DNA from: Marinobacter nanhaiticus D15-8W
GTDB taxonomy: Bacteria > Pseudomonadota > Gammaproteobacteria > Pseudomonadales > Oleiphilaceae
DNA length: 64,000 nucleotides
Direction of reading: 5' to 3'
Assembly: GCF_036511935.1 (NCBI RefSeq)
Contig: NZ_AP028878.1
Span: forward strand, 3,968,001-4,032,000
Both the position numbers and the translations under genes were made by a program. The notes beneath the pieces are model-generated. The model had not been told where the DNA came from. It ran no database searches and saw only the letters and a list, made by a program, of their open reading frames with translations. Below are positions 8,271 to 16,165 of the stretch, in pieces; positions within the stretch are counted from its first letter, which is position 1, and every line of letters begins with the position of its first letter.

Positions 8271-8927
8271 TTACTGTACCGTAATAGCATCCGGAGGTTT
8301 GGGTACAGGACTTTGACCCAATGGTGCAAGCAAAGTTGAAACTTCAGACTCTGGAACCAAACTAGCAGTGTTCGATTGACGAGGTTCCTGCACTACTGGA
8401 GAATGTTGCGGCTCAGATGTTCTACTCGTCTTAAACTTGGTACTCGGTATACGACTTGTCTTTGAATCTCGAACATCAGATGACTGGTGTGCAAACTCTT
8501 CGTGACTAATCCGCTTCGGTTTAGATTGGTCAGTCATTCTCGAGAGTTCACTATCAGATCTATATTCAAGCGACTGACCCCCAATTTGAGACGTAGAGTA
8601 TTCCTTGCTGTCTACTGCTTTATTACTAGCATTCAGATCTCCCGCGATAGTCGCTAACTGTTGCGCTATTTCTTCTAGACTAATATTTCCTCCTTTTACA
8701 TCCAACTGCAGCTCGACCACTCGCTCTTTGATATTTTTCACATTATATTCTAACCGACTTTCGCTCTCTTTACTTTCAGTTATGACAGCAAAACTTACAA
8801 CTGTACTAACTAGAAGTAACGAGAAAATAGAAAACAAGTACCACCTACCAGCCCAAGATAGGTTGTCTCCTAAAAAAAGCAAAATTGCAATAACGGCAGA
8901 AACAAGGACCCCTAAATAGTCGTACAT
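8271..8927 (-). CDS. Hypothetical membrane protein with two N-terminal helices and Ser-rich tail
   Basis: A 218-residue protein I do not recognise. Two hydrophobic helices lie at about residues 5-20 and 30-48. A probable coiled-coil or helical stretch follows (about 60-95: ESRLEYNVKNIKERVVELQ and on), then a long low-complexity tail rich in Ser, Gln, Thr and Pro that is probably disordered. The ATG at 8927 is preceded by AGGGG. It is A+T-rich like the nuclease gene it faces tail to tail. It may belong to the same acquired segment, but nothing in the sequence shows a function. Confidence 0.6.
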   Translation of the reverse strand: MYDYLGVLVSAVIAILLFLGDNLSWAGRWYLFSIFSLLLVSTVVSFAVITESKESESRLEYNVKNIKERVVELQLDVKGGNISLEEIAQQLATIAGDLNASNKAVDSKEYSTSQIGGQSLEYRSDSELSRMTDQSKPKRISHEEFAHQSSDVRDSKTSRIPSTKFKTSRTSEPQHSPVVQEPRQSNTASLVPESEVSTLLAPLGQSPVPKPPDAITVQ

Positions 8928-9030
8928 AGTTAGCCCCTTTTTTCCTAATTTCTTTGAGAATAGGGCAGGTTATTGGATGGTCTTGAAAAATGCCTACAGA
9001 TACACTTAATAACCGCTACTACAATAAGCA

Positions 9031-9058
9031 CAAAAACAGGGGCCGAAGCCCCTGAAAA
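9031..9058 (-). terminator. Strong Rho-independent terminator
   Basis: On the minus strand the stem CAGGGGC / GCCCCTG closes a TTCG tetraloop and is followed by five T bases, directly after the small gene ending at 9070. Confidence 0.9.
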
Positions 9059-9069
9059 CGCAGTCACCA

Positions 9070-9189
9070 TCAACGCGTGACAGTTTCAACGACCGCCGTT
9101 TTTTTTCGACGCCGCGCCACTGACAGCGGTATAAACCGCCCGGTACCAGCATCACGTCCTACCTTGTAGGACCTCTTTCGCTTGGTCAT
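9070..9189 (-). CDS. Small basic conserved protein (39 residues)
   Basis: The protein begins MTKRKRSYKVGRDAGTGRFI and ends in KTAVVETVTR. Small proteins with a GRDA(x)TGRFI block and a TTVVE(T/R)-type basic tail occur widely beside unrelated genes; I know no assigned function. A longer frame exists to 9267. The ATG at 9189 was chosen because GAGGA lies seven bases upstream and the conserved block starts there. A strong TTCG-loop terminator follows immediately, which supports a real independent gene. The charge suggests nucleic-acid or ribosome contact, but that is only inference. Confidence 0.65.
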   Translation of the reverse strand: MTKRKRSYKVGRDAGTGRFIPLSVARRRKKTAVVETVTR

Positions 9190-9348
9190 GTCGAGTTCCT
9201 CAACACAAAGACAGAACCGGTCTGCCGCCGCGGACACCCCTCGCGCCCCCTTCGATAAGCGCGTCAATGTTCACGACCCAAGCATCTTAGTTATAGAAGT
9301 CGATCAAAATTTGATCAAGAAATAAGTGAAAACCAGTGCAGATTTTTT

Positions 9349-9768
9349 TTATGGCGCCGAGTTCAACAATTTACGCCAGCGCATACACGCATTATCCATG
9401 TAAGCTTCACTCTCTTCGGTCCCGTCTTTACGAAATTCCGCGGCCCAGTACTCGCACATTTCTTTGGCGCTATTCACCAGCTTAGCGTGCTCCGCGCGTT
9501 TGGCACGGGCGCGGGCCAGCTCCCGGTTCTGCTTCTCCAGATCAGCGTTGAGCTGCTTCAGTGGCTGGGTGATCACTTCCTTCATATCTTCTGCAACACC
9601 GGAATCGCGGAGATCCTGCTGGATGCGGGATTGAAAATTCGGGTCTTTGAACATGCTCTCAAGGGTGTTCCCGAGCGCGACCATAAATAGAAGAGACAGA
9701 ACCAGAAGGGTGATGACCGTCAGCATGTTGCCGACGAAGACTGCGAAGACCATTTTCCAGAAACTCAC
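9349..9768 (-). CDS. Hypothetical membrane-anchored coiled-coil protein
   Basis: A 139-residue protein with one long hydrophobic helix near the N-terminus (about residues 6-36, VFAVFVGNMLTVITLLVLSL), then a charged helical stretch (about 65-105) with a heptad-like pattern of Leu, Ala, Arg and Glu, and a C-terminal part containing two Cys and several Trp. The start was set at GTG 9768 because a perfect AAGGAG lies six bases upstream. The ATG at 9816 has no such site. The family was not recognised. It would be a single-pass inner-membrane protein with a cytoplasmic or periplasmic coiled coil. Confidence 0.6.
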   Translation of the reverse strand: MSFWKMVFAVFVGNMLTVITLLVLSLLFMVALGNTLESMFKDPNFQSRIQQDLRDSGVAEDMKEVITQPLKQLNADLEKQNRELARARAKRAEHAKLVNSAKEMCEYWAAEFRKDGTEESEAYMDNACMRWRKLLNSAP

Positions 9769-9983
9769 AGTCAGCTCCTTTGACCGGACAGAGAGATATG
9801 ACCTGATAGTAGTCATACTCGAAACTGGCTGGGGGGTGGGAAAATGTAAAACGAGGTGAAGGATTGTATGACGGAGTCAACTACAGGCGGCTGAACGCTA
9901 CCAGCCGCCAACGAGACTTGCTGCCTTATATGCCCCTTGCGAATGAAGGCATTAGTGAGCCAGGACACCGCTTGACCGTACAT

Positions 9984-10793
9984 TCATACGACTTGACTAA
10001 CGGCAGAGCGTCTCTTTCCTACCAGGGTAAAGGCTAAGCCTGTCAAAGATAGCCCGAATAAGAAGATCGTTGATGGTTCCGGAACTTGAGTAACACCAAA
10101 CGTTATAGGTTCATCTGGATAACCGCATCCTCGGGGCTCCTCATCACCTGGGGGAATACAAGTAAGTGATTGAGCCGATGTGTCTTGGCTAAAGTTTGCG
10201 AGCGGATTTCCAGCCTCCATAACCTCGAAGAACAGATCTTCCTCGGAAATGCTACTAAATACCGCAGCAAAAATATTGGCTGACTCGCTATCCGCAATGA
10301 TTCCAGGGTCTGCGTTCCATGAGACGGTCAGCACGCCGTCTCCGCTAACGCTACTAGTAATCGAAAGGTCTGGGTTGGGACCTTGCGGTACGAAGACCTG
10401 AACATCGTCAGTGAAGCCTGAGCCTTGGACCGCTCCAGACGTTGGCGTTGGCCCCATTTCTCCAGTTGACATATCAGAGAACGGGCCAAACCACGTGAGC
10501 TGTTGAAATTCCAAGAGCTCCTCGGGGTAGTGAATCACACTGGTTCCACTGAGATAGGTTGCGGGATCAGGATCAACGGTCGCTAGCAGCAGCCCCCCAA
10601 ACGTTAGGAACTTACGATTCCACTTAGATCGCGTTTCTTCCAGAGAACCTTCCGTCGTTGCAGCCGCACCAACAACTACTGACGTCGCGGCTATCCCCGT
10701 CGTTGGTATTGTCGCGACGACAGCCCAACTCCTATCAACATTGCTCACAGACGCGAAAAGCATGGCAACTGCTAGAGTTAATATGCGCTTCAT
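9984..10793 (-). CDS. PEP-CTERM sorted exported protein
   Basis: A 269-residue secreted protein with an N-terminal signal peptide (MKRILTLAVAMLFASVSNV) and a C-terminal sorting tail: VPEPSTIFLFGLSLTGLAF, a hydrophobic helix, then the basic end GKRRSA. Known PEP-CTERM proteins are recognised at PEP by an exosortase (EpsH/XrtA type), cleaved and placed on the cell surface or in exopolysaccharide. The middle is rich in Gly, Ser, Thr and acidic residues, with four cysteines overall and no catalytic motif recognised. GGGAGAAAG precedes the ATG. No exosortase is in the window. A second PEP-CTERM gene lies at 12532, so this neighbourhood may be functionally linked. Confidence 0.88.
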   Translation of the reverse strand: MKRILTLAVAMLFASVSNVDRSWAVVATIPTTGIAATSVVVGAAATTEGSLEETRSKWNRKFLTFGGLLLATVDPDPATYLSGTSVIHYPEELLEFQQLTWFGPFSDMSTGEMGPTPTSGAVQGSGFTDDVQVFVPQGPNPDLSITSSVSGDGVLTVSWNADPGIIADSESANIFAAVFSSISEEDLFFEVMEAGNPLANFSQDTSAQSLTCIPPGDEEPRGCGYPDEPITFGVTQVPEPSTIFLFGLSLTGLAFTLVGKRRSAVSQVV

Positions 10794-10868
10794 TTTCTTT
10801 CTCCCTAGTTCTTACTCGCCACCTCCTATAACTGCAAATGTCACATAAGCTCAAAATTTCTCAGAGAA

Positions 10869-11648
10869 TCAAACTCTTTCACGGTCACCACTATTCTTGC
10901 CCATAATCCTTTCCACATAGGCAGGAATATGGAATAGCGTTATCGATTGTATACGATCCATCTTAATCGTTAACGAGAAGTCATCCAGGCGAGCGCAAGA
11001 GCCTTTTTCCTTTAGCTCATGAAGCTTGTTCTTAACGTATTCGTGTCGCCGACCTTGATAGTCTTCGGTCAAGTTCAGCTCTTTCGTGTATCGATCACGA
11101 TAGCCCGACATTACCGGAAGAATCTGTATCCAGCTATGCTCTATGTAAGGTGTATAGAACTCCAACGGATAGCCTACGTATACATCATTGTCATCGAGGT
11201 TCACGAGCACCGTCAGCCGATTCTCGATTGCAACGAGCAACAGATGACTGAACGAGTCTTCCGTCTTTCGGATTTCTTTATAAACCAGCTTGTTCTTATG
11301 CTTCGCAGCACGCATTGAGCCAAGCTTGCCGAACACGTAGCTTACACCGATGCTTGTGAGAGCAGTACCCAGCATCAGATCAATTGCAGAGTGGTTCTCA
11401 GGAAGGGCGTCATAAAAGGGCTGGAGCAGAAAGTGGGCGATAGTGCCGACGAATTGCGGTGCGTACTTATAAATCGTGAAAAAGATCAGATAACCGAGTA
11501 CAGAAAAAAGGAGACCTGCTGCCGCATAACGGTAATACAAGCCGCCTTGCTTTGCGTGCCAAGCCAGCTTCTTTCTCTCATTCTCTTGCGAGTGGCAGTA
11601 GATATAACCCGTAAGAGCCACCAACGCGACAATCAGAGCAAAAACCAT
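10869..11648 (-). CDS. Hypothetical three-helix membrane protein with C-terminal cytosolic domain
   Basis: A 259-residue protein. Hydrophobic segments lie at about residues 2-18, 41-62 and 88-106, followed by a soluble domain of about 150 residues with DDNDVYVGYPLEFYTP, LPVMSGYRDRYTKELNLTED and an end-domain IKMDRIQSITLFH. The pattern of VYVG, then SGYRD and TKEL, recalls small beta-barrel (Sm-like) domains of several uncharacterised membrane proteins, possibly DUF6338-like, but I cannot confirm it. CGGAG sits seven bases before the ATG. It follows the 70-residue gene 11693-11905 on the same strand by 44 bp, so the two are likely an operon. Confidence 0.6.
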   Translation of the reverse strand: MVFALIVALVALTGYIYCHSQENERKKLAWHAKQGGLYYRYAAAGLLFSVLGYLIFFTIYKYAPQFVGTIAHFLLQPFYDALPENHSAIDLMLGTALTSIGVSYVFGKLGSMRAAKHKNKLVYKEIRKTEDSFSHLLLVAIENRLTVLVNLDDNDVYVGYPLEFYTPYIEHSWIQILPVMSGYRDRYTKELNLTEDYQGRRHEYVKNKLHELKEKGSCARLDDFSLTIKMDRIQSITLFHIPAYVERIMGKNSGDRERV

Positions 11649-11692
11649 GGCGCGGCTCCGTCCCTGGCCTCTAGCCGTTGTAGCGGTTCTCT

Positions 11693-11905
11693 TTAACTGT
11701 GCGCGAGCTTCTCGTTCGCCTTACTCAATTTCTTGGCGGCTTCAAGGTCACGCTTCATCTGATCACTATTGAGCAGAGCCTCACCATCGGAAACACGAAC
11801 AGACGGCCCTGTCCACTCGAAGTGTTCTGCGGTCAGCTTTGTCTCGCCTCTTCGAGAGACGGAATCTGAATCGCTTCCAAAATTAAAAAATTCTCGCCAT
11901 TTCAT
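11693..11905 (-). CDS. Small hypothetical protein (70 residues)
   Basis: The protein begins MKWREFFNFGSDSDSVSRRG, is acidic to neutral, and ends with a helical segment rich in Ala, Lys and Leu (EAAKKLSKANEKLAHS). The ATG at 11905 has GAGGA eight bases upstream and was preferred over 11935. It probably forms an operon with the membrane protein downstream. No family was recognised. It could be a cytosolic partner of that membrane protein, but this is only a neighbourhood argument. Confidence 0.5.
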   Translation of the reverse strand: MKWREFFNFGSDSDSVSRRGETKLTAEHFEWTGPSVRVSDGEALLNSDQMKRDLEAAKKLSKANEKLAHS

Positions 11906-12191
11906 CCTATTGTCCTCACATCTCCTTCTGATCAATTGACCAGCGGCTAGTTAGTATAGAGCACAAGCCAGGGTGTTGCACAAATACTATACAGTGAAAA
12001 CGCGGTGTCGGATCTCTCCCTGACAAGTCACACCACTGGGCAGGTGTCGCTTCAGCCTGGCATCCATGCCGGCCTTAGAGATTCCGTTCGATGCTGAGCA
12101 CAGCTAGTCTACTAAGGACAAGATTCCTTTAAAGGGTCGACCTCTCACATCGACGTAGGAGATCGCAGCGATATACAGGACTAACAACCCC

Positions 12192-12380
12192 ATGCAGCTA
12201 CTCAAACCCATCATTCGCGAACTCATAGATCGAATAGACGATTTTGGTCTTGTACGTGAATCGCGAAAACGCCGTAGCGACGAAACTGTCGCTGTGACCA
12301 TCGAGGAACTGAGACTTTCAATCAAGCGGCAACCTTCGAATAGCGTTGACCAAGCAAGTGGACGGCACGAACCCGAGTAG
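12192..12380 (+). CDS. Possible small protein (62 residues)
   Basis: The frame begins MQLLKPIIRELIDRIDDFGL and continues with a charged, helix-forming sequence. AGGA lies 12 bases before the ATG, a little far. It overlaps no better candidate in this 600-bp stretch, and the opposite-strand frame there is less protein-like. No family was recognised. It is kept with low confidence. Confidence 0.3.
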   Translation: MQLLKPIIRELIDRIDDFGLVRESRKRRSDETVAVTIEELRLSIKRQPSNSVDQASGRHEPE

Positions 12381-12531
12381 ACAAACCTATTTGCTGCTCA
12401 CGTTATACACCCAAAATGCAGACCTATTCAGAGAACTGACATCTAATCCCCTGTAAACTCTCTTCATGGTGTCGCCCATGTTCGGCGATATCAGCTTAAA
12501 CGGACATTAAGCCAACCTTGGAGTTTAAGGC

Positions 12532-13167
12532 ATGAATATAAGGATGTTGCTCCCAGCTTTAGCGTTACTTTTTTTTTCCACCACCTTCGCGGCGCCGGTT
12601 CTTGACCAATCCTACGAACCAGCGAACGATCCAACGCTTGTAAGTCTCTTCGGACAAACTTCCGAAGGCGAAAATGCGCTTTACCAGTCGTTTACAGCAG
12701 GAAAAAGAGGAACCCTGTCTTCCATTGCCCTACGTTTCGGATTTTTGGGCGAGCCTACGAGCGGTGTCACTTTATCCGTTTTCGCGGGTGGCAATATTGC
12801 TGACCCAGCCGTCGCCTCCACGACAGTTCAACCCGGCCCACACGTCGTCGGCGAGTTCTTTATGTTCGATCTGAGCACTGATGCATTTTTGGTAGACGCC
12901 GGAGACTTCCTTAGCTTCGTGATCTCCACCCCAGCAACACTCGGGTCGCCTATGTACTTCCTGCAAGGCGAGGCCGAAGGTACCTACGCAGGTGGTACAA
13001 GTGGATTTATTTCCAACGGGCTTTTGCAGCTAAACGCTCAGAGCGACTACTACTTCAAGACCTTCGTAAGTAGTGCAAGTGTTCCCGAGCCCGGCACTCT
13101 TGCATTGTTCGGAATGGGCATTGCTGGTTTATCGGTTGCTCGCCGTCGCCAGAGGCTGCCGCTTTAG
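12532..13167 (+). CDS. PEP-CTERM sorted exported protein
   Basis: A 211-residue protein with signal peptide MNIRMLLPALALLFFSTTFA and a C-terminal sorting signal SVPEPGTLALFGMGIAGLSV followed by basic ARRRQR. The middle has repeated beta-strand-like segments (YQSFTAGKRGTLSSIALRFG, DAFLVDAGDFLSFVIS). These look like a choice-of-anchor or carbohydrate-binding-type sandwich fold found in many PEP-CTERM proteins. TTGGAG lies eight bases before the ATG. It is on the opposite strand from the other PEP-CTERM gene at 9984. Exosortase-dependent surface display is expected from the signal and not otherwise shown here. Confidence 0.88.
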   Translation: MNIRMLLPALALLFFSTTFAAPVLDQSYEPANDPTLVSLFGQTSEGENALYQSFTAGKRGTLSSIALRFGFLGEPTSGVTLSVFAGGNIADPAVASTTVQPGPHVVGEFFMFDLSTDAFLVDAGDFLSFVISTPATLGSPMYFLQGEAEGTYAGGTSGFISNGLLQLNAQSDYYFKTFVSSASVPEPGTLALFGMGIAGLSVARRRQRLPL

Positions 13168-13180
13168 ATACTCTCTCCTC

Positions 13181-13202
13181 GATGCCCGCCAAAGCGGGCA
13201 TC
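13181..13202 (+). terminator. Hairpin after PEP-CTERM gene
   Basis: GATGCCCGC-CAAA-GCGGGCATC is a perfect 9-bp stem 14 bases after the stop. The T-run is poor, so it may be an mRNA 3' stabiliser rather than a strong terminator. The rest of 13203-13447 shows no gene. Confidence 0.55.
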
Positions 13203-13447
13203 GCCTCACCTTCTTAAGCGCCCCTGCGCCCACAATAGTCAAAGTCTATAAACAGGATCCCCAATACCTATCGCCAATACGCTATATTAAAAACCCATAG
13301 GCTGTTGAGTTACCTGACAAATAGCCGTGCCGACCTCCAGTCGTGTCGTAGGTCAGTATGGGCTGATGAAAAGTTGCAAAAGTCAGCACAACGTACGCCG
13401 TATCTGATTTCTAGCTTCTACATCAACCTTTAGCTGAGGGCCTACTG

Positions 13448-14230
13448 ATGAGCAGCGTTACGAATTTCTTCGAGCCTGACCCCGATCTAACACCGCTCCT
13501 GAGAAAGCTCAGCTTCCACGCTGAACTGTCCGCTAACGACGTCCACGAACTTCAACAGCTGATACGCAAGCGCGCACATTTCAAACGAGGCGAAGCGATC
13601 ATCCAGCGCGGAACGCACACGCGGAACATCTACGTCATTTCCGAAGGTGTCGTCTCTCAGGAAATGGCAACTGAGGCTGGGACTAACTGCATCATTGGTT
13701 TTCTCGTTGCCGGCGATACGACAGAAATAAACAGTTCCCTGAATGCCTCGTCTGACGTCACCATAAAGTGCCTCACGGCCGTTCAGGCCATCCAGCTATC
13801 AGCAGATGAGTTCAAGGCGGTACTCCACAGCAATCCTACCCTCAGTAGAGCCTTCACCCTCGTACGGCTTTCTGCAGAAAGCAGAACCAGGGAATTGCTC
13901 ATGAACCTGGCCGCCAAGCCTGCGGACCAGAAAATTGCGCACCTGCTGTGCGAACTCAGCCTACGCGCTGGCAATGTCCGCCCCGACGACGAGAGTGTGT
14001 TCGACATCCCGCTCACGCAGACGGAATTGGCGCAGGCGCTGGGCCTCTCGTCGGTCCATGTCAATCGGACATTCAAACGCTTACGGGAAGCGGGACTGAT
14101 CGATCTGGTGGGCGGCCGCGTTCGGATCCTCGATTGGAAGCAGTTGGCCAAGCTCTGTTCCTATGACAGCCGTTATATGACCCAGCATCACGGCAACCCG
14201 AGAGACAACGCTTCCGATTTACTGGGTTAA
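13448..14230 (+). CDS. Crp/Fnr-family transcriptional regulator
   Basis: A 260-residue regulator. A cyclic-nucleotide-binding-like beta-roll occupies about residues 35-145 (RGEAIIQRGTHTRNIYVISE) and a C-terminal winged helix-turn-helix about 180-245, with LTQTELAQALGLSSVHVNRT as the recognition helix region. There is no FNR-type cysteine cluster, and the beta-roll lacks the Arg-Ser phosphate-binding pair typical of cAMP binders, so the ligand is unknown. The ATG follows GAGGGC. The gene is monocistronic, at the right end of the accessory region. Many such SdrP/YeiL-like genes respond to redox or membrane stress, but no target site is visible. Confidence 0.85.
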   Translation: MSSVTNFFEPDPDLTPLLRKLSFHAELSANDVHELQQLIRKRAHFKRGEAIIQRGTHTRNIYVISEGVVSQEMATEAGTNCIIGFLVAGDTTEINSSLNASSDVTIKCLTAVQAIQLSADEFKAVLHSNPTLSRAFTLVRLSAESRTRELLMNLAAKPADQKIAHLLCELSLRAGNVRPDDESVFDIPLTQTELAQALGLSSVHVNRTFKRLREAGLIDLVGGRVRILDWKQLAKLCSYDSRYMTQHHGNPRDNASDLLG

Positions 14231-14409
14231 TTCTCCCCTCCCTGCCTACTGCACATGAGCCAGAACAGGCCATGAGGAGCGTTACGCGGTAAAACTGCGG
14301 ATGCCCGGCGCTTACCGCTGTGTAGACAATATCTCTTCAACTAAAGAGGACGACCTCGCCCACCCCGGGCTTTAGAATGCGGGACGACCCGCCTTAACGG
14401 AGAAACATC

Positions 14410-14874
14410 ATGCGCACTCGGCGTGATCGAATCCGGCAGGCTGTCAGCTTCGAACTTATTGGCCTTATCCTGGTTATCCCCTTGGCTTCCCTGGCCTTCC
14501 ATCTCCCAGTCGAAGACACTAGTGTGCTCGGTGTTATCGGCGCGTCCATGGCAACCGGCTGGAACTACCTCTACAACCTGCTCTTCGACCACGGTCTGAA
14601 ACGCTGGCGCGGCACCACCAGGAAAACCTGGGGCCTGCGCGTGGTTCATGCGTTCTGTTTTGAGTTGGGGCTGATGCTTGCTTTCCTGCCGGTCGTGGCT
14701 TGGTGGCTCGGCGTCGGGTTCGTCGAAGCGTTGGTGATGGATGTCGCGTTTGTGGTGTTCTATCTCGTTTACGCGTTTGTGTTTACGTGGGTCTATGATT
14801 CGGTGTTTCCTGACGAGGATGTTCGGGAGGCGAGTAGCCGCACCGCTGTGAACGCGGGTACAAATGACCCTTGA
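14410..14874 (+). CDS. PACE-family (BTP domain) multidrug efflux transporter
   Basis: A 154-residue inner-membrane protein with four predicted helices arranged as two related pairs. The first pair begins RTRRDRIRQAVSFELIGLIL and contains GASMATGWNYLYNLLFDHGL. The second begins TWGLRVVHAFCFELGLML and contains MDVAFVVFYLVYAFVFTWVY. The paired RxxHA(x)xFE / N(x)xYN motifs define the bacterial transmembrane pair domain of PACE transporters such as AceI, which export chlorhexidine and other biocides with protons. The substrate here is unknown. CGGAG lies before the ATG and a strong terminator follows, so it is a single-gene unit. Confidence 0.9.
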   Translation: MRTRRDRIRQAVSFELIGLILVIPLASLAFHLPVEDTSVLGVIGASMATGWNYLYNLLFDHGLKRWRGTTRKTWGLRVVHAFCFELGLMLAFLPVVAWWLGVGFVEALVMDVAFVVFYLVYAFVFTWVYDSVFPDEDVREASSRTAVNAGTNDP

Positions 14875-14888
14875 AAGCATGTGGAGGC

Positions 14889-14924
14889 GGGGCGAGTCCA
14901 GGCAAAACACTCGCCCCTGTTTTT
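14889..14924 (+). terminator. Rho-independent terminator of the PACE transporter gene
   Basis: GGGGCGAGT pairs with ACTCGCCCC around an 11-base loop, followed by TGTTTTT. Confidence 0.9.
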
Positions 14925-14982
14925 GAATGCTTGACATTATGTACCCCAAGCCGATGAGAACAGGCACTGCGACGGCATAGGG

Positions 14983-15852
14983 CTACCTTGGCTGGTCGAC
15001 CAGACCGATCTCGGGCGCTTCCTGAGCCCGCTCGCTGCCGAGGAAGAGAGAGCGTTCTTTTTCGCCGAAATATCGTAGCTTCAATAGCCATCTGAAAAAG
15101 CTTCGCGGCTCGTTGAGCAACTTCTCTTTGCGAAAGAAGCTCGATCTCAAATTGCGTCGGCCAAAGTTACCGCTGGGGTTATCGACACGGTAGACCGCCG
15201 CATGGAAATCGATGGGCTTGAGTGGTCTCTTCTGGTGCTCAAGGTAAGGGATCAGCTCCCGATGGTTCCCGAATAGGGACTTAACAATCTCAGGGTGCAT
15301 CTCTTCGACGCTGTCGTGCAGGGGCAAGATGTCCGTCCTGACGATGGCGTAGGTTCCACACCAGTTGTGGAAGTCCTGGAGCAGGATCCCCCATTTCGAG
15401 TTCAGCGGGAGGATCCAGCCTTTGGAGATGTACCAGCCGAAGGCATCGGTATCGTCACGCACCAGATCAAGGATTCTCTTGGACAACAGATCATCGGCAT
15501 CGACACCCATTACGAACGTCGATCCCCGCTGCTTTGCGTGGATCATGCCGAGGGCGGTTTTGTAGCCCTTGTCCCAAAACAGGGCGTCCTTCCGAACACG
15601 TTCGTCACATTCTCCACGGAAAACTGATACGGCAGGAGGCGGCAAGTCAGTCCGTACGATGTCGAAGCAGGTTGGCAACGGTCTTAGAACCGCGTCCTGT
15701 GTTGCAACGACGATCGCCCGAATCGCCTGACATTCGTTGGCGATGTTTTCTATCGATCGGGCGGTTTCGTCCAGCCGGTCGAGGACACATTGCCAATCTT
15801 TCGAGGCCTTTGGGGATATCAACGGTATGACAAACGTCAGGATTAATGACAC
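14983..15852 (-). CDS. Glycosyltransferase-like protein
   Basis: A 289-residue protein resembling family-2-type glycosyltransferases. It has an N-terminal SLILTFVIPL strand where sugar-nucleotide-binding folds begin, and FVMGVDADDLLSKRI (about residues 115-129) supplies the DxD motif expected to hold the nucleotide-sugar metal. The C-terminal part is rich in Arg, Lys and aromatic residues, as in membrane-associated enzymes, but no transmembrane helix is evident. It faces a lipopolysaccharide-kinase-like gene across a 313-bp spacer, which suggests a role in surface polysaccharide decoration. The match is fold-level; substrate and linkage are unknown. Confidence 0.6.
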   Translation of the reverse strand: MSLILTFVIPLISPKASKDWQCVLDRLDETARSIENIANECQAIRAIVVATQDAVLRPLPTCFDIVRTDLPPPAVSVFRGECDERVRKDALFWDKGYKTALGMIHAKQRGSTFVMGVDADDLLSKRILDLVRDDTDAFGWYISKGWILPLNSKWGILLQDFHNWCGTYAIVRTDILPLHDSVEEMHPEIVKSLFGNHRELIPYLEHQKRPLKPIDFHAAVYRVDNPSGNFGRRNLRSSFFRKEKLLNEPRSFFRWLLKLRYFGEKERSLFLGSERAQEAPEIGLVDQPR

Positions 15853-16165
15853 TTGTGCTCTCCATGCGCCTATAACGCTCTAGCTAACCGCGATCTTGCT
15901 CTTGTCTGGCCAAAATTTATGCATTTATCGCGCCCGGTATTGGCGTAGGCCTGCCGACGGATTGCCTAGGCGGGGGCAGTGAAGGACAAACCGGTAGGGT
16001 GCGCTTCAATCCGGTTAGCTCGTCGAAGCACGCGAGTGAACGTTTACAATACGCCCTCGATCCACAGCACTTGACCCAGGTCGTGAACTACGGATTCCCC
16101 GTATGGGCGCATCGGGGAATGAAGAATAGGTTCCTAATCATATTGGCCAAAATAAGGAACCTTTC
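15853..16165. other. Divergent intergenic region (313 bp)
   Basis: The spacer between the glycosyltransferase-like and kinase-like genes presumably holds both promoters. I see no gene, RNA or clear operator in it, apart from the AAGGAA ribosome-binding site of the kinase-like gene at its right end. Confidence 0.5.

Noticed and set aside
12104..12325. 73-residue minus-strand frame
   Set aside because: Ser-rich antisense composition and no ribosome-binding site. The plus-strand 62-residue frame is somewhat better but still doubtful.
14341..14967. 208-residue minus-strand frame over the PACE transporter gene
   Set aside because: His- and Arg-rich antisense reading. The plus strand encodes a clear four-helix PACE protein with a terminator.
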